Assembly: GCA_003222945.1 (NCBI GenBank)
Contig: QHXM01000058.1
Location: forward strand, 1 to 32,712
Source: Acidobacteriota bacterium
Lineage (GTDB): Bacteria > Acidobacteriota > Blastocatellia > Pyrinomonadales > Pyrinomonadaceae
Direction of reading: 5' to 3'
DNA length: 32,712 nt
Shown: positions 5,908 through 13,749 of the stretch, piece by piece
Layout: each line of letters opens with the position of its first letter
Numbering within the stretch: the first letter of the stretch is position 1
Position numbers and translations under genes: made by a program
Notes under the pieces: generated by a model
Database searches by the model: none
Told to the model about the DNA's origin: nothing
The model's input: the letters and a program-made list of their open reading frames with translations, nothing else

Positions 5908-8373
5908 ATGCCAGCCGCTGACACAGTCTTGCAGGGTCGCTACCGAATTGTTCGCCAGCTAGGACGTGGCGGCATGGGCGCGGTCTATGAGGCAGTTGAC
6001 GAAAGGCTTAGCCGAACGGTCGCGCTCAAAGAGACTCTGGCAGAAACTGATGAATTGAAGCGTGCCTTTGAGCGCGAGGCGCGGCTTCTGGCGAACCTGC
6101 GCCATCCCACACTTCCAAAAGTCATAGACCATTTCACGGAAGGGACTGGACAGTTTCTCGTCATGGAATTTATTCCGGGCAGCGACCTCGGAGAGCTTCT
6201 CGAAAAACGCTCTCGTCCATTCTCGCCGCAGGAGGTTTTGCGCTGGGCAGACGACCTACTGGATGCGCTCGAATACCTGCACACGTTTGATCCGCCAATC
6301 ATTCACCGCGACATAAAGCCTGCGAATCTGAAGCTTGCGCCTAACGGCAAGATTGTTCTTCTGGACTTCGGACTTGCGAAAGGCGTTGCAGGGCAGATGA
6401 CGCGAACAGGCTCTGGCATGAGCATCGTCGGCTACACCTTGCACTACGCAGCGCTCGAACAGATTCAGGGCGAGCGGACCAGCCCGCGAAGCGACCTATA
6501 CAGTTTGGCAGCGACGCTCTATCAATTTCTGACAGGCCAGCAACCCGTTGACGCGCTCAAACGTGCCGCAGACCTACTGAACGACGAGCCTGATCCGCTC
6601 AAGCCCATCAATGAAGTCAATCCTGATGTGCCTGAACAGTTCGCGTCCGTTCTGATGAAGGCTCTTTCAATCAAACCTTCGCTCAGACCTGAAAGCGCAG
6701 CCGCTATGCGCGCGGCGCTTCATGGTGAGCCAGTCTTCGCGCACGTCGCGCCCGTCGAAGAAGACGAGATGACGAAACTGAGCGTCGGCGCTGGAGCAGG
6801 CATAAGAAGGTTGCCGCCCATTGCCATCGGCGGCGATCAGACGATGGTGTTGGATTCTACGGCAGGCGCGTCTCCCGGTCCGAACGGCTCAGGGACTTTC
6901 GATCACGAGATTGTGGAAGAGAGCAACGCAAAGAAGTGGTGGCTGATCGGTGGCGGCTCATTCCTCACAGTCATTCTGATAGTCACAATCTTTCTGCTCG
7001 CGCGAAACGCCGGGAATAGAACTGTCACGCCTGTGACCGCGCCGACTGCGTATGACTCTATCCCTGCGCCCTTCCGCGATGCGATTCCGTCCGTTGCAGA
7101 ACTGACCCTGCAGGACTCGGACGGCAAAGTCGTTCGTCAGGCGAGCGGCTTCTTCTTCAACGCGGACGAAATGGCGACCTCTCTTTCCGCAATCGAAGGC
7201 GCAACGCGTGGCCGCGTAACATTCCTTGGTCAGAGCGGAGGCTACGAAGTTTCCAGTGTTACGGGCGTTGACCGCGAGCATGGGATTGTGACTTTGAAAG
7301 TGCAAAGAGCGAAAGCTACGGCGCTCGCAATCGGCGACAAAAAGCCCACGACTATGAGCGATCATGTTGGCTTGATCGGCAGCGCAGCGAAGGCCGAGCC
7401 AGCTTTTGCGCCGGGAGCAATCACCGGCTATCTGGATAACGATCAGTTGGAGGTAAGCGCGCAGGCCGCCGCTACGGTCGCAGGTGGACCGCTTCTGAGC
7501 ACGCAGGGCGAAGTCATAGGCATTATCACGGATTCAAACGGAAGCCGCGCGCTCGCCGTGCCCATAAATTATCTGGCCGACCTCATACGCCATAAATCAC
7601 AGCCCACGACGCTCGCGCTCGCCGGAGCTAAAGATGTGCTTTACGACTGGAGAAAGGCGGACGAGTTTAAGCCGACGCCTGTTGACAAGGAGACTGAAAA
7701 GCGAGTCATTGACGTGGTCGCTCATGCTCATAGCCAGAAGCCGCAAGCTTCGCCTGCGCCAACTGCAAGCCCGCAAAGCTCGCCGCCGAACGGAGACAAT
7801 CAGAAACAATCAGGCAGCGGTCCCTGGTTCGTAACCGACGAGTTTCAAAACGCCATCATAACTTCCACCGCAACCGGTTCGTTCACCACAGCAGGCGCGC
7901 AGCAGACCGCTTACCTCATAGACACGCAGTTGGGCAGTCATGCAGACAACAACGGACCGAAATATCTTGCCATCTTCGCGGGCGACACTTACGTCGCAGA
8001 CTTCGCTGTGCCGAATCTAGCGCTCATACTTCAAACTTACGATCTGAACCGCGACGGAATGAACGAACTGTTGCTCGGCTACTCTTACACGCAGATGGGC
8101 GAGACTCTTGAGTGGGCCAAGCTCGTCCAAGTGGCCCAATCGAAGCTTCGCATCATACGCGACTTCGGCACAACCTATCGCTCAACGTGCGCGAGCGACG
8201 CTGCGACAGATAAAGCGATTGACGCATCCACAATTCTTTACACACCAATAGCCGCCAACCAGATGCCGGACTTTCGCGTTGACAACTACAGAGCCGCGTG
8301 CCCGGCGGAAGGAACTGAGGTGGCGCAGGGGCAATGGAAGTACTCCTCTACGGGCAAGCTGGCGGACAAATGA
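5908..8373 (+). CDS. Transmembrane Ser/Thr protein kinase with HtrA-like pseudoprotease ectodomain
   Basis: Hanks-type kinase (821 aa). The cytoplasmic kinase domain spans about 11-272: glycine loop LGRGGMGAVYEA, VALK with Lys41, HRDIKPAN with Asp135 and DFG with Asp153, so it looks active. One membrane helix lies near 346-367, preceded by KKWW. Outside, residues about 385-575 read like a trypsin/HtrA fold. However, the His-bearing stretch reads ATSLSAIEGA and the nucleophile motif GNSGGP is replaced by TVAGGP (522-528), so the triad is lost. A Pro/Ser/Gln-rich linker (about 610-640) precedes a C-terminal domain with a calcium-loop-like DLNRDGMNELLLGYS. Likely role: envelope sensing coupled to phosphorylation; the ligand is unknown. 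The ATG at 5908 is preceded by AAGG and a more distant GGAGG. Confidence 0.93.
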   Translation: MPAADTVLQGRYRIVRQLGRGGMGAVYEAVDERLSRTVALKETLAETDELKRAFEREARLLANLRHPTLPKVIDHFTEGTGQFLVMEFIPGSDLGELLEKRSRPFSPQEVLRWADDLLDALEYLHTFDPPIIHRDIKPANLKLAPNGKIVLLDFGLAKGVAGQMTRTGSGMSIVGYTLHYAALEQIQGERTSPRSDLYSLAATLYQFLTGQQPVDALKRAADLLNDEPDPLKPINEVNPDVPEQFASVLMKALSIKPSLRPESAAAMRAALHGEPVFAHVAPVEEDEMTKLSVGAGAGIRRLPPIAIGGDQTMVLDSTAGASPGPNGSGTFDHEIVEESNAKKWWLIGGGSFLTVILIVTIFLLARNAGNRTVTPVTAPTAYDSIPAPFRDAIPSVAELTLQDSDGKVVRQASGFFFNADEMATSLSAIEGATRGRVTFLGQSGGYEVSSVTGVDREHGIVTLKVQRAKATALAIGDKKPTTMSDHVGLIGSAAKAEPAFAPGAITGYLDNDQLEVSAQAAATVAGGPLLSTQGEVIGIITDSNGSRALAVPINYLADLIRHKSQPTTLALAGAKDVLYDWRKADEFKPTPVDKETEKRVIDVVAHAHSQKPQASPAPTASPQSSPPNGDNQKQSGSGPWFVTDEFQNAIITSTATGSFTTAGAQQTAYLIDTQLGSHADNNGPKYLAIFAGDTYVADFAVPNLALILQTYDLNRDGMNELLLGYSYTQMGETLEWAKLVQVAQSKLRIIRDFGTTYRSTCASDAATDKAIDASTILYTPIAANQMPDFRVDNYRAACPAEGTEVAQGQWKYSSTGKLADK

Positions 8374-8398
8374 TCGGCAACGGCAGGAAACTTTTTTG

Positions 8399-8629
8399 AT
8401 GAGCGAATTGAATGAAAAGCTTTGGGCGGTCTTGAGCGAGCGCGGGTGCGAAGCGACCGATATGACCTACATGGACGCGCACCAGTTGATGCGCCAGCTT
8501 GTGCGCGAGCGTGTTTCAGGTCTGTGCGTTGTCACGGACGAGGCAGCGCGCCGCGCTTTAAGAAATGAGAATCAACAATCGCGCAAATCAAATTCTGACA
8601 GATCAAGATCGGTGGTTCGTAAATCGTAA
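8399..8629 (+). CDS. Small hypothetical protein downstream of the kinase
   Basis: A 76-aa ORF starting ATG at 8399, 25 bp after the kinase stop, with AGGA at 8385-8388 as a plausible ribosome binding site. The first 50 residues look like a compact soluble helical protein (LNEKLWAVLSERG, MDAHQLMRQLVRE, GLCVVTDEAARRAL). The C-terminal 25 residues are Ser/Arg/Lys-rich and low complexity, and may be read-through into degenerate intergenic DNA. I do not recognise a family. Its close spacing suggests co-transcription with the kinase, but no function can be assigned. Confidence 0.55.
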   Translation: MSELNEKLWAVLSERGCEATDMTYMDAHQLMRQLVRERVSGLCVVTDEAARRALRNENQQSRKSNSDRSRSVVRKS

Positions 8630-8652
8630 ATAATCCAAGTTGCTAGTTATGA

Positions 8653-8776
8653 GTTGCCACTAGCTTCAGCTAGTGGATAAAGGATTCTCTCCTCCTTCAG
8701 GCTTTAGCCAAATCATTTGGCTAAAGCCGATTCTGTCTTAATCTTTCTTATCCCACTAGCTGAAGCTAGTGGCAAC
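8653..8776. repeat. Nested palindromic repeat between convergent genes
   Basis: Outer arms 8653-8676 and 8753-8776 are perfect 24-bp reverse complements (GTTGCCACTAGCTTCAGCTAGTGG on the left). Each arm is itself nearly a palindrome (CCACTAGCT-TC-AGCTAGTGG). Between them a third palindrome, GGCTTTAGCCAAA / TTTGGCTAAAGCC (8700-8728), forms a 13-bp stem. It separates the convergent kinase unit and the M1 peptidase gene and could act as a bidirectional terminator. Confidence 0.9.
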
Positions 8777-8790
8777 TGACGAACAAAGCA

Positions 8791-11508
8791 CTACTTCCCG
8801 ATCGCGTACTTATTCCTTATCCTCACACAGCGATCTAAACCATCTTCGACTTCCAAAACTTTGAGGTGCAAATCTCTATCAAGCATCGTCTCGCGTTGCA
8901 GGAAATTCTGAACAATACTTTGCGCGCGCTCGTTGCACTGCCCGCCAATGAAGGCCGAGAGCCAGCCGTTGACGAAGAAAATCTTGCGCGTGCGTTTCAA
9001 TTTCGGAAGTTCCAAGAGCGCAGGCTCAAGGTAAGGCAATGTCAAATCAGACTGCTGGATTGAGTTGAAAGGGCCTAGACTTGCTTCTATCCAACTCTCT
9101 GGAAGACGCGTATCAGTCGTGTAAGCCTCAAAATATTTTTTCTTCACGGCTGCGTCGCCAAGCGCGGCGGCGGCGGCGTAAGCGTATCGTCGCGCATCGT
9201 CTGTTGTGTCGGCTTTGCTCTGAGCTTCAAGGAGTGCGGGCGCGTCCGTGTCATCGCGTGTAAGTAGCGTCGTGATGATGTCGAAGCGGTCGCGCGAGCG
9301 CAACTCCATTCCGGGAATCTTCACATCACCGCGCAGAATTTTCTTCAAGCTCTCGCGCGAAGCCGTCGTCATCGCGATACCTTCAAATGCGCGAAAGTTA
9401 GTGATTCGTAAACCCTGAGTCTCGGCGCTCGTCATGCGGTCTGCCAGCATCTGCTCAAGGCGGGGCGCAATCTCCCGTCGTTGCGCATCTGAAAGATAGC
9501 GATTGAAGGCCGTCTGCGTGCGAGCTAGAACCCCCTGCGCCGTCACTTCATCATGCTCTTGAGGGATAAGTTTGATGGCAAGCTCAATGTATTCACCCGG
9601 CGCAAGCTCAGCCTCGCGCACACTGTCCCAGAGCGAACCCCACAGGAGCGCGCGCAGAAAATCGTCCTTCACAGTCCCCAGATTTTTCAGAACATACTCG
9701 CGGCTTCTGTCATCCAACAGAAAGCGCCCGTAGCCGTAGTCTTCATAGTTGGCGAAGATGAAATCTGGACGACGCTTTCCGATTGCTTCTTTAACTTCTG
9801 TCTCTGCGCTGTTGATGTTTACAGTTAAAGTCTCTGACGCAGATGATTCATGCGCGAGCAATAGCTTCAATCGCATGGGCCACGTGCCGCCCTCGTTCAA
9901 GATATTAGTTTGCTTAAGCACGAGGCGATTGATGCGCCCCGCACTATCCACGCTCCAATCAACTCGCACGTCTGCAAGGCCGCGTCGCCTGACCCAAGCG
10001 GCAGCCCACTCGTCCAATCTCTTTCCAGAACTCCGCTCAAACGCCTTCACAAGATCGGACCACTCGGCGTTACTGAAAGCGTGCTCTTTGACGAAAGCGC
10101 GTATGGCCTCTTGAAACTTGTCCGTGCCTAAGAAAAATTCTGCCTGGCGAAGCATCGAAGGAGCTTTCAGATAGACTATGTTGCCGTAAGCGGATTTCGC
10201 GGCGGAGAGATTCGGAATCTTCTGGAATATTGGCGTCGTGCCCTTCGTCACGTCCGTCGAATACGCGCCGGGTTTGGTCCGCTGGTAAAATATTTTCCAT
10301 GCGTTGTACTGCGGCATGACCTTCTCAATCGCCTTGTAGGCCATGAAGGTTGCGAAGCCCTCCTTCAGCCAAAGGTCGTCGAACCAGCGCATCGTCACCA
10401 GATCGCCGAACCACTGGTGCGACGCTTCGTGACAGATCAACTCCGCACGCGCTGCGAAATTGTTTGCCGTGGGCGTTGTGGGAAACAGCACCCCATCTTC
10501 GCGCAGGAATGTTGCGCCCGCGTGCTCCATCCCGCCGTAAGCGAATTCAGGTATGAGCACAATGTCGTATTTCGGAAACGGATATTTGAAATTGAAGTAA
10601 TCGGCGAGGAAAGCCAGACACTCTCTGTGAATGCGAAGCACTTCCGGCACTTCCTTGCGCGCTCTTTCAGCCTGGGATTTGCGGACGAAGAGACGTAGCG
10701 GAACAGCATTGTTTTGAAGAGGCTGTTGAACTGATTCGGCTGACTTCAAAGATGAATCAGCCGTCCTAGCAATGCCGAGCGTCTGTATTTCGGGGAATTG
10801 TGCGAACGGACCAGCCGCGAATGCGAAAAGGTAAGTGCTTATAGGCTCGGTCTCGGCGAAACGCCAGAAGCTGTTCGTTCCGCTGCGCGTAACGGTCTGT
10901 TGAAAAGTGTTCGATATGACAGTCCATGCCGTGAGCGTAAAGACATTCAGTTGAAAGCGAGCTTTCAAGTCCGGCTGGTCGAAGCAAGGAAAAGCCGTGC
11001 TCGCGTCCGACGGGACGAAGAGCGTGTAGATGTATTCCGACTTGTCCTCATGATCTATATAGCGCGTCACGGCGCTGCCGGACGTTGAGACTGGAGACTC
11101 GAACTTTAGACGAACAGTGTTCTCGCCCTTCGTAAGATACGCGCTCGGAATAAGTATGTGATCGTTTACCTCGCGCGCATCCTTCACCTCGCGCCCGTTG
11201 ACTTCTATGTCCCAAGCGCGCGATTGCGGTTGACCATCTTTCGCAGCAGCCTTTCGCCAGTCCAGAACGAGTTGGTCCATCGAGCCGTCGAGCGTGACGC
11301 GAATCTCCTCAGAGCCTTTCATCAACTCCTCGCCGGGAAAGACTGAAACCGTCAACTGGTATCGCACGTTGCTGTAATGCGCCGCGCGTGTGCGAGCAAG
11401 GTCGCGCGCCACGCCGGGCTGCGGGTCCGTGCTTGAATTCCCCTGGCCGTAAACTGCGGCGAAGGCGATTGTGAGCAACAGCATCGTGAAGATAAGTCGT
11501 AAAATCAT
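8791..11508 (-). CDS. Secreted M1-family metallopeptidase (aminopeptidase N-like)
   Basis: Zinc aminopeptidase of family M1 (905 aa from the chosen start). The zinc site HEASHQWFGD (His360, Glu361, His364) is followed after 18 residues by the third ligand Glu383 in LKEGFA. The exopeptidase motif normally written GAMEN reads GGMEH here (325-329). A signal peptide is clear: MILRLIFTMLLLTIAFAAVYG. The start at 11508 is preferred over an ATG eight codons upstream because GAGG lies 7 bp before it and the signal peptide then begins properly. The C-terminal half is helical, as in the ERAP1-like C domain. Likely role: periplasmic or extracellular peptide degradation. It is next to, and on the same strand as, a quinone oxidoreductase gene (32 bp apart), with no obvious functional link. 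Confidence 0.92.
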   Translation of the reverse strand: MILRLIFTMLLLTIAFAAVYGQGNSSTDPQPGVARDLARTRAAHYSNVRYQLTVSVFPGEELMKGSEEIRVTLDGSMDQLVLDWRKAAAKDGQPQSRAWDIEVNGREVKDAREVNDHILIPSAYLTKGENTVRLKFESPVSTSGSAVTRYIDHEDKSEYIYTLFVPSDASTAFPCFDQPDLKARFQLNVFTLTAWTVISNTFQQTVTRSGTNSFWRFAETEPISTYLFAFAAGPFAQFPEIQTLGIARTADSSLKSAESVQQPLQNNAVPLRLFVRKSQAERARKEVPEVLRIHRECLAFLADYFNFKYPFPKYDIVLIPEFAYGGMEHAGATFLREDGVLFPTTPTANNFAARAELICHEASHQWFGDLVTMRWFDDLWLKEGFATFMAYKAIEKVMPQYNAWKIFYQRTKPGAYSTDVTKGTTPIFQKIPNLSAAKSAYGNIVYLKAPSMLRQAEFFLGTDKFQEAIRAFVKEHAFSNAEWSDLVKAFERSSGKRLDEWAAAWVRRRGLADVRVDWSVDSAGRINRLVLKQTNILNEGGTWPMRLKLLLAHESSASETLTVNINSAETEVKEAIGKRRPDFIFANYEDYGYGRFLLDDRSREYVLKNLGTVKDDFLRALLWGSLWDSVREAELAPGEYIELAIKLIPQEHDEVTAQGVLARTQTAFNRYLSDAQRREIAPRLEQMLADRMTSAETQGLRITNFRAFEGIAMTTASRESLKKILRGDVKIPGMELRSRDRFDIITTLLTRDDTDAPALLEAQSKADTTDDARRYAYAAAAALGDAAVKKKYFEAYTTDTRLPESWIEASLGPFNSIQQSDLTLPYLEPALLELPKLKRTRKIFFVNGWLSAFIGGQCNERAQSIVQNFLQRETMLDRDLHLKVLEVEDGLDRCVRIRNKYAIGK

Positions 11509-11540
11509 CCAAGCACCTCGCTCATTCAGCAAACATTCAT

Positions 11541-12548
11541 CTACGCGCCCGCAATCTTCAAGACAATCTTGCCGAAACTTTCATTCGATTCCATGCGCTC
11601 GTGCGCGGCGCGAACTTCGTCCATGCTGTAAAGTTTATCAATCATGGGACGCACCGCCTCGCGCGCAAGAAGTGGAACGACGTGAGATGCAAATAGCCGT
11701 GTTGCGCGTGCCTTCTCTTCTACGGAGCGTGCGCGCAGGACCGTTCCCATTATTCTAAGTCGCCTGCGCATCACTAAGCCTAAATCCAGCGGCGCGTTTG
11801 CGCCTGCGGTCGTGCCAACGAGCATCAGGCGGCCTTTCATCCCAAGCGAATTAAGGTTGGCCGCAAGATATGAACTGCCCACAAGGTCCAGAATGACATT
11901 CACGCCTGCGCCGTCCGTCCACTCCCGAACTGCATCAGCGAAGAGCGCGGGGTCATCATTAACTGCGACCGCTTCGCTGAGGCCGTAGCCGCGCGCCCTC
12001 TCCAATTTTTCAGGCGTGCGCGACGTGCCGAAAGTGGTCGCACCCGACGCTTGCGCTAATTGAATTGCCGCAAGCCCTACGCCTGAACCTGCCGCGTGGA
12101 CCAAAACTCGCTCGCCCATTTGAAGCCGCGCTTGCGTGAAAAGAGCGTCGTGCGCGGTGATGAAGACTTCGGGCACGGCTGCGGCTTCTGCCCAATCAAG
12201 ATTTGACGGAATCAAGGCGAGCGTACTTTCAGGCACGACTACGAACTCAGCCTGCGCGCCGCCAGCCGTGATTCCGAAGACGCGCTGTCCTTTATGCAAC
12301 GCGCGCACTGCTTCGCCTGTCTCTTCAATCTCGCCCGCGAACTCAAGACCAGGAATATCTTGCGGCGCTCCCTCCGGCGCAGGATAACGACCCTTTCGTT
12401 GAAGTATGTCCGCGCGATTCAACCCGGCGGCGCGCACACGCACGAGCACGCGGTCAGCAGTCGGATCAGCAGGTCGCTCAACCTCACGCACTTCCAAACC
12501 TTCAACGCCGCCGTATGATGTGATGACGACGGCTCGCATCTTCTCCAT
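11541..12548 (-). CDS. NAD(P)H quinone oxidoreductase, zinc-free MDR family (PIG3-like)
   Basis: Medium-chain dehydrogenase/reductase of 335 aa without zinc-binding cysteines. Visible blocks: AAGLNRADILQRKGRYPAP near the N-terminus, PGLEFAGEI, the NADPH Rossmann motif VLVHAAGSGVGLAAIQLA, and the late SNESFGKIVLKI. The wording matches the TP53I3/PIG3-type quinone reductases. Predicted to reduce quinones or reactive carbonyls with NADPH in the cytosol. ATG at 12548 was chosen because GAGGGG lies about 10 bp upstream; a TTG six codons earlier is possible. It is divergent from the lipid kinase gene. Confidence 0.9.
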   Translation of the reverse strand: MEKMRAVVITSYGGVEGLEVREVERPADPTADRVLVRVRAAGLNRADILQRKGRYPAPEGAPQDIPGLEFAGEIEETGEAVRALHKGQRVFGITAGGAQAEFVVVPESTLALIPSNLDWAEAAAVPEVFITAHDALFTQARLQMGERVLVHAAGSGVGLAAIQLAQASGATTFGTSRTPEKLERARGYGLSEAVAVNDDPALFADAVREWTDGAGVNVILDLVGSSYLAANLNSLGMKGRLMLVGTTAGANAPLDLGLVMRRRLRIMGTVLRARSVEEKARATRLFASHVVPLLAREAVRPMIDKLYSMDEVRAAHERMESNESFGKIVLKIAGA

Positions 12549-12629
12549 ATCCGTTAAGCCCCTCAAATGCGGAATATCTCTAGCTTATCATTAAATGCTG
12601 GGAGCGCACGCATCACGAGCGTAACTATG

Positions 12630-12644
12630 ACTCTATGATAGAGT
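12630..12644 (+). promoter_or_regulatory. Candidate -10 box inside a dyad upstream of the lipid kinase
   Basis: ACTCTA-TGA-TAGAGT is a perfect dyad containing TATGAT (12634-12639), 10-20 bp before the possible starts of the lipid kinase gene. It shares the 9-mer CTATGATAG with the egtB leader. No clear -35 is seen. Confidence 0.3.
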
Positions 12645-13640
12645 GTGCAGCAGATGAACAAACAGGCTCGCACGCTCGTCATTATCAATCCGGCATCGGC
12701 AAACGCGCGCCGCTCTTGGCCGAAGATTAAAGATACGCTCACGGAGAGCGGCATACCTTTCGACGCGCATGAGACGACGCGCGCTGGCGATGCTACGGAG
12801 AGAACTCGCGCGGCCTTGCGCGACTGTTACGAACTCATCGCAGTCGTTGGCGGCGACGGCACCGTGAGCGAAGCAGCGTCAGGCTTCTTCGAGTTTCAAG
12901 CGAACGAAGACACGGCTGCCTTTCATCTTCCTTCACAGGTAAACCCGAACGCAGCGCTCGCAATCCTGCCCGCCGGAACGGGAGACGATTTCGCGCGCGG
13001 AATCACGGGCGGCAGGCGCGAGTCTTTAGAGAAGTGGCTGGAAACTTTCATAGCCTACGTGCGTCTCCGCAGTTCCAGCCGCGTCGTTGATGTGATTCAT
13101 GGACGGGCGACTGATGGCGAGCGTAATTTCATCTGCATAAACGTTTCGACAATCGGGTTGGGCGCTGAGGTCGCTGCGCGCGTCTGCCAGCAAAGCAACG
13201 CAATGAAACATCTGCCGGGCGAAGCGCGTTTCGTTTCGGCTGCTCTGGGCGCGCTCGCCCGTTGGCGTGAGCGGCGCGTGCGAATAACGATTGATGAAAG
13301 TGAGATTATCGAAAGTTCTACGAACCTGATAGCCGTCGCCAACAGCACTTACGCTGGCGGCGGGATGATGTTCGCGCCCAATGCTCGAACGGACGACGGC
13401 CTGATTGACCTGATGCTCACGCGCGACCTCACGCGCTCAACCATCCTGCGCGAGTTGCCCCGCATACGTCGCGGTGAACATTTGTCGAATCCGAAAGTCC
13501 GAATAGTTAAAGCGAGGCAGGTGCGCGTCGAGACAAAAACGACTGAAGATGCCTTGCTCGTGGAAGCTGACGGCAACGTGCGCGGCCACACGCCTGCGCG
13601 GTTTCAAATCGTGCCGCGTGCGCTACGAGTTATCTCTTAA
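12645..13640 (+). CDS. Diacylglycerol kinase-family lipid kinase (DagK/YegS-like)
   Basis: Predicted ATP-dependent lipid kinase of the DAGK catalytic superfamily (331 aa from GTG, 328 from the ATG at 12654). Motifs: the N-terminal strand TLVIINPASANARR, the nucleotide loop AVVGGDGTVSEAASG and LAILPAGTGDDFARG. A later segment NSTYAGGGMMFAPNARTDDG plus LIDLMLT closes the C-terminal beta-domain. Members phosphorylate diacylglycerol, sphingoid bases or related lipids in phospholipid turnover; the exact lipid cannot be predicted. No strong Shine-Dalgarno is visible and the candidate promoter is very close, so a short leader is likely. The stop TAA (13638-13640) directly abuts a palindromic repeat (TAACCGCGAAATACGC). 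Confidence 0.9.
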   Translation: MQQMNKQARTLVIINPASANARRSWPKIKDTLTESGIPFDAHETTRAGDATERTRAALRDCYELIAVVGGDGTVSEAASGFFEFQANEDTAAFHLPSQVNPNAALAILPAGTGDDFARGITGGRRESLEKWLETFIAYVRLRSSSRVVDVIHGRATDGERNFICINVSTIGLGAEVAARVCQQSNAMKHLPGEARFVSAALGALARWRERRVRITIDESEIIESSTNLIAVANSTYAGGGMMFAPNARTDDGLIDLMLTRDLTRSTILRELPRIRRGEHLSNPKVRIVKARQVRVETKTTEDALLVEADGNVRGHTPARFQIVPRALRVIS

Positions 13641-13749
13641 CCGCGAAATACGCGAAACGATGCGAAAAGAAGATTGATAGAGAATATCAAGCTGCCTTAA
13701 TGCTTCCTCTTAATCCCTTTTCGCGTCTTTCGTGTATTTCGCGGTTTCA
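13638..13749. repeat. Palindromic repeat, AACCGCGAAATACGC type, copy 2 (inverted)
   Basis: Its reverse complement closely resembles 5667-5778: TGAAACCGCGAAATACACG, a shared centre AGCTTGATATTCTCTATCAA, and TTTCGCGTATTTCGCGGTTAA. It exactly fills the gap between the convergent lipid kinase and TolC genes. The stop codons of both (TAA and TGA) form its two ends. Confidence 0.88.
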
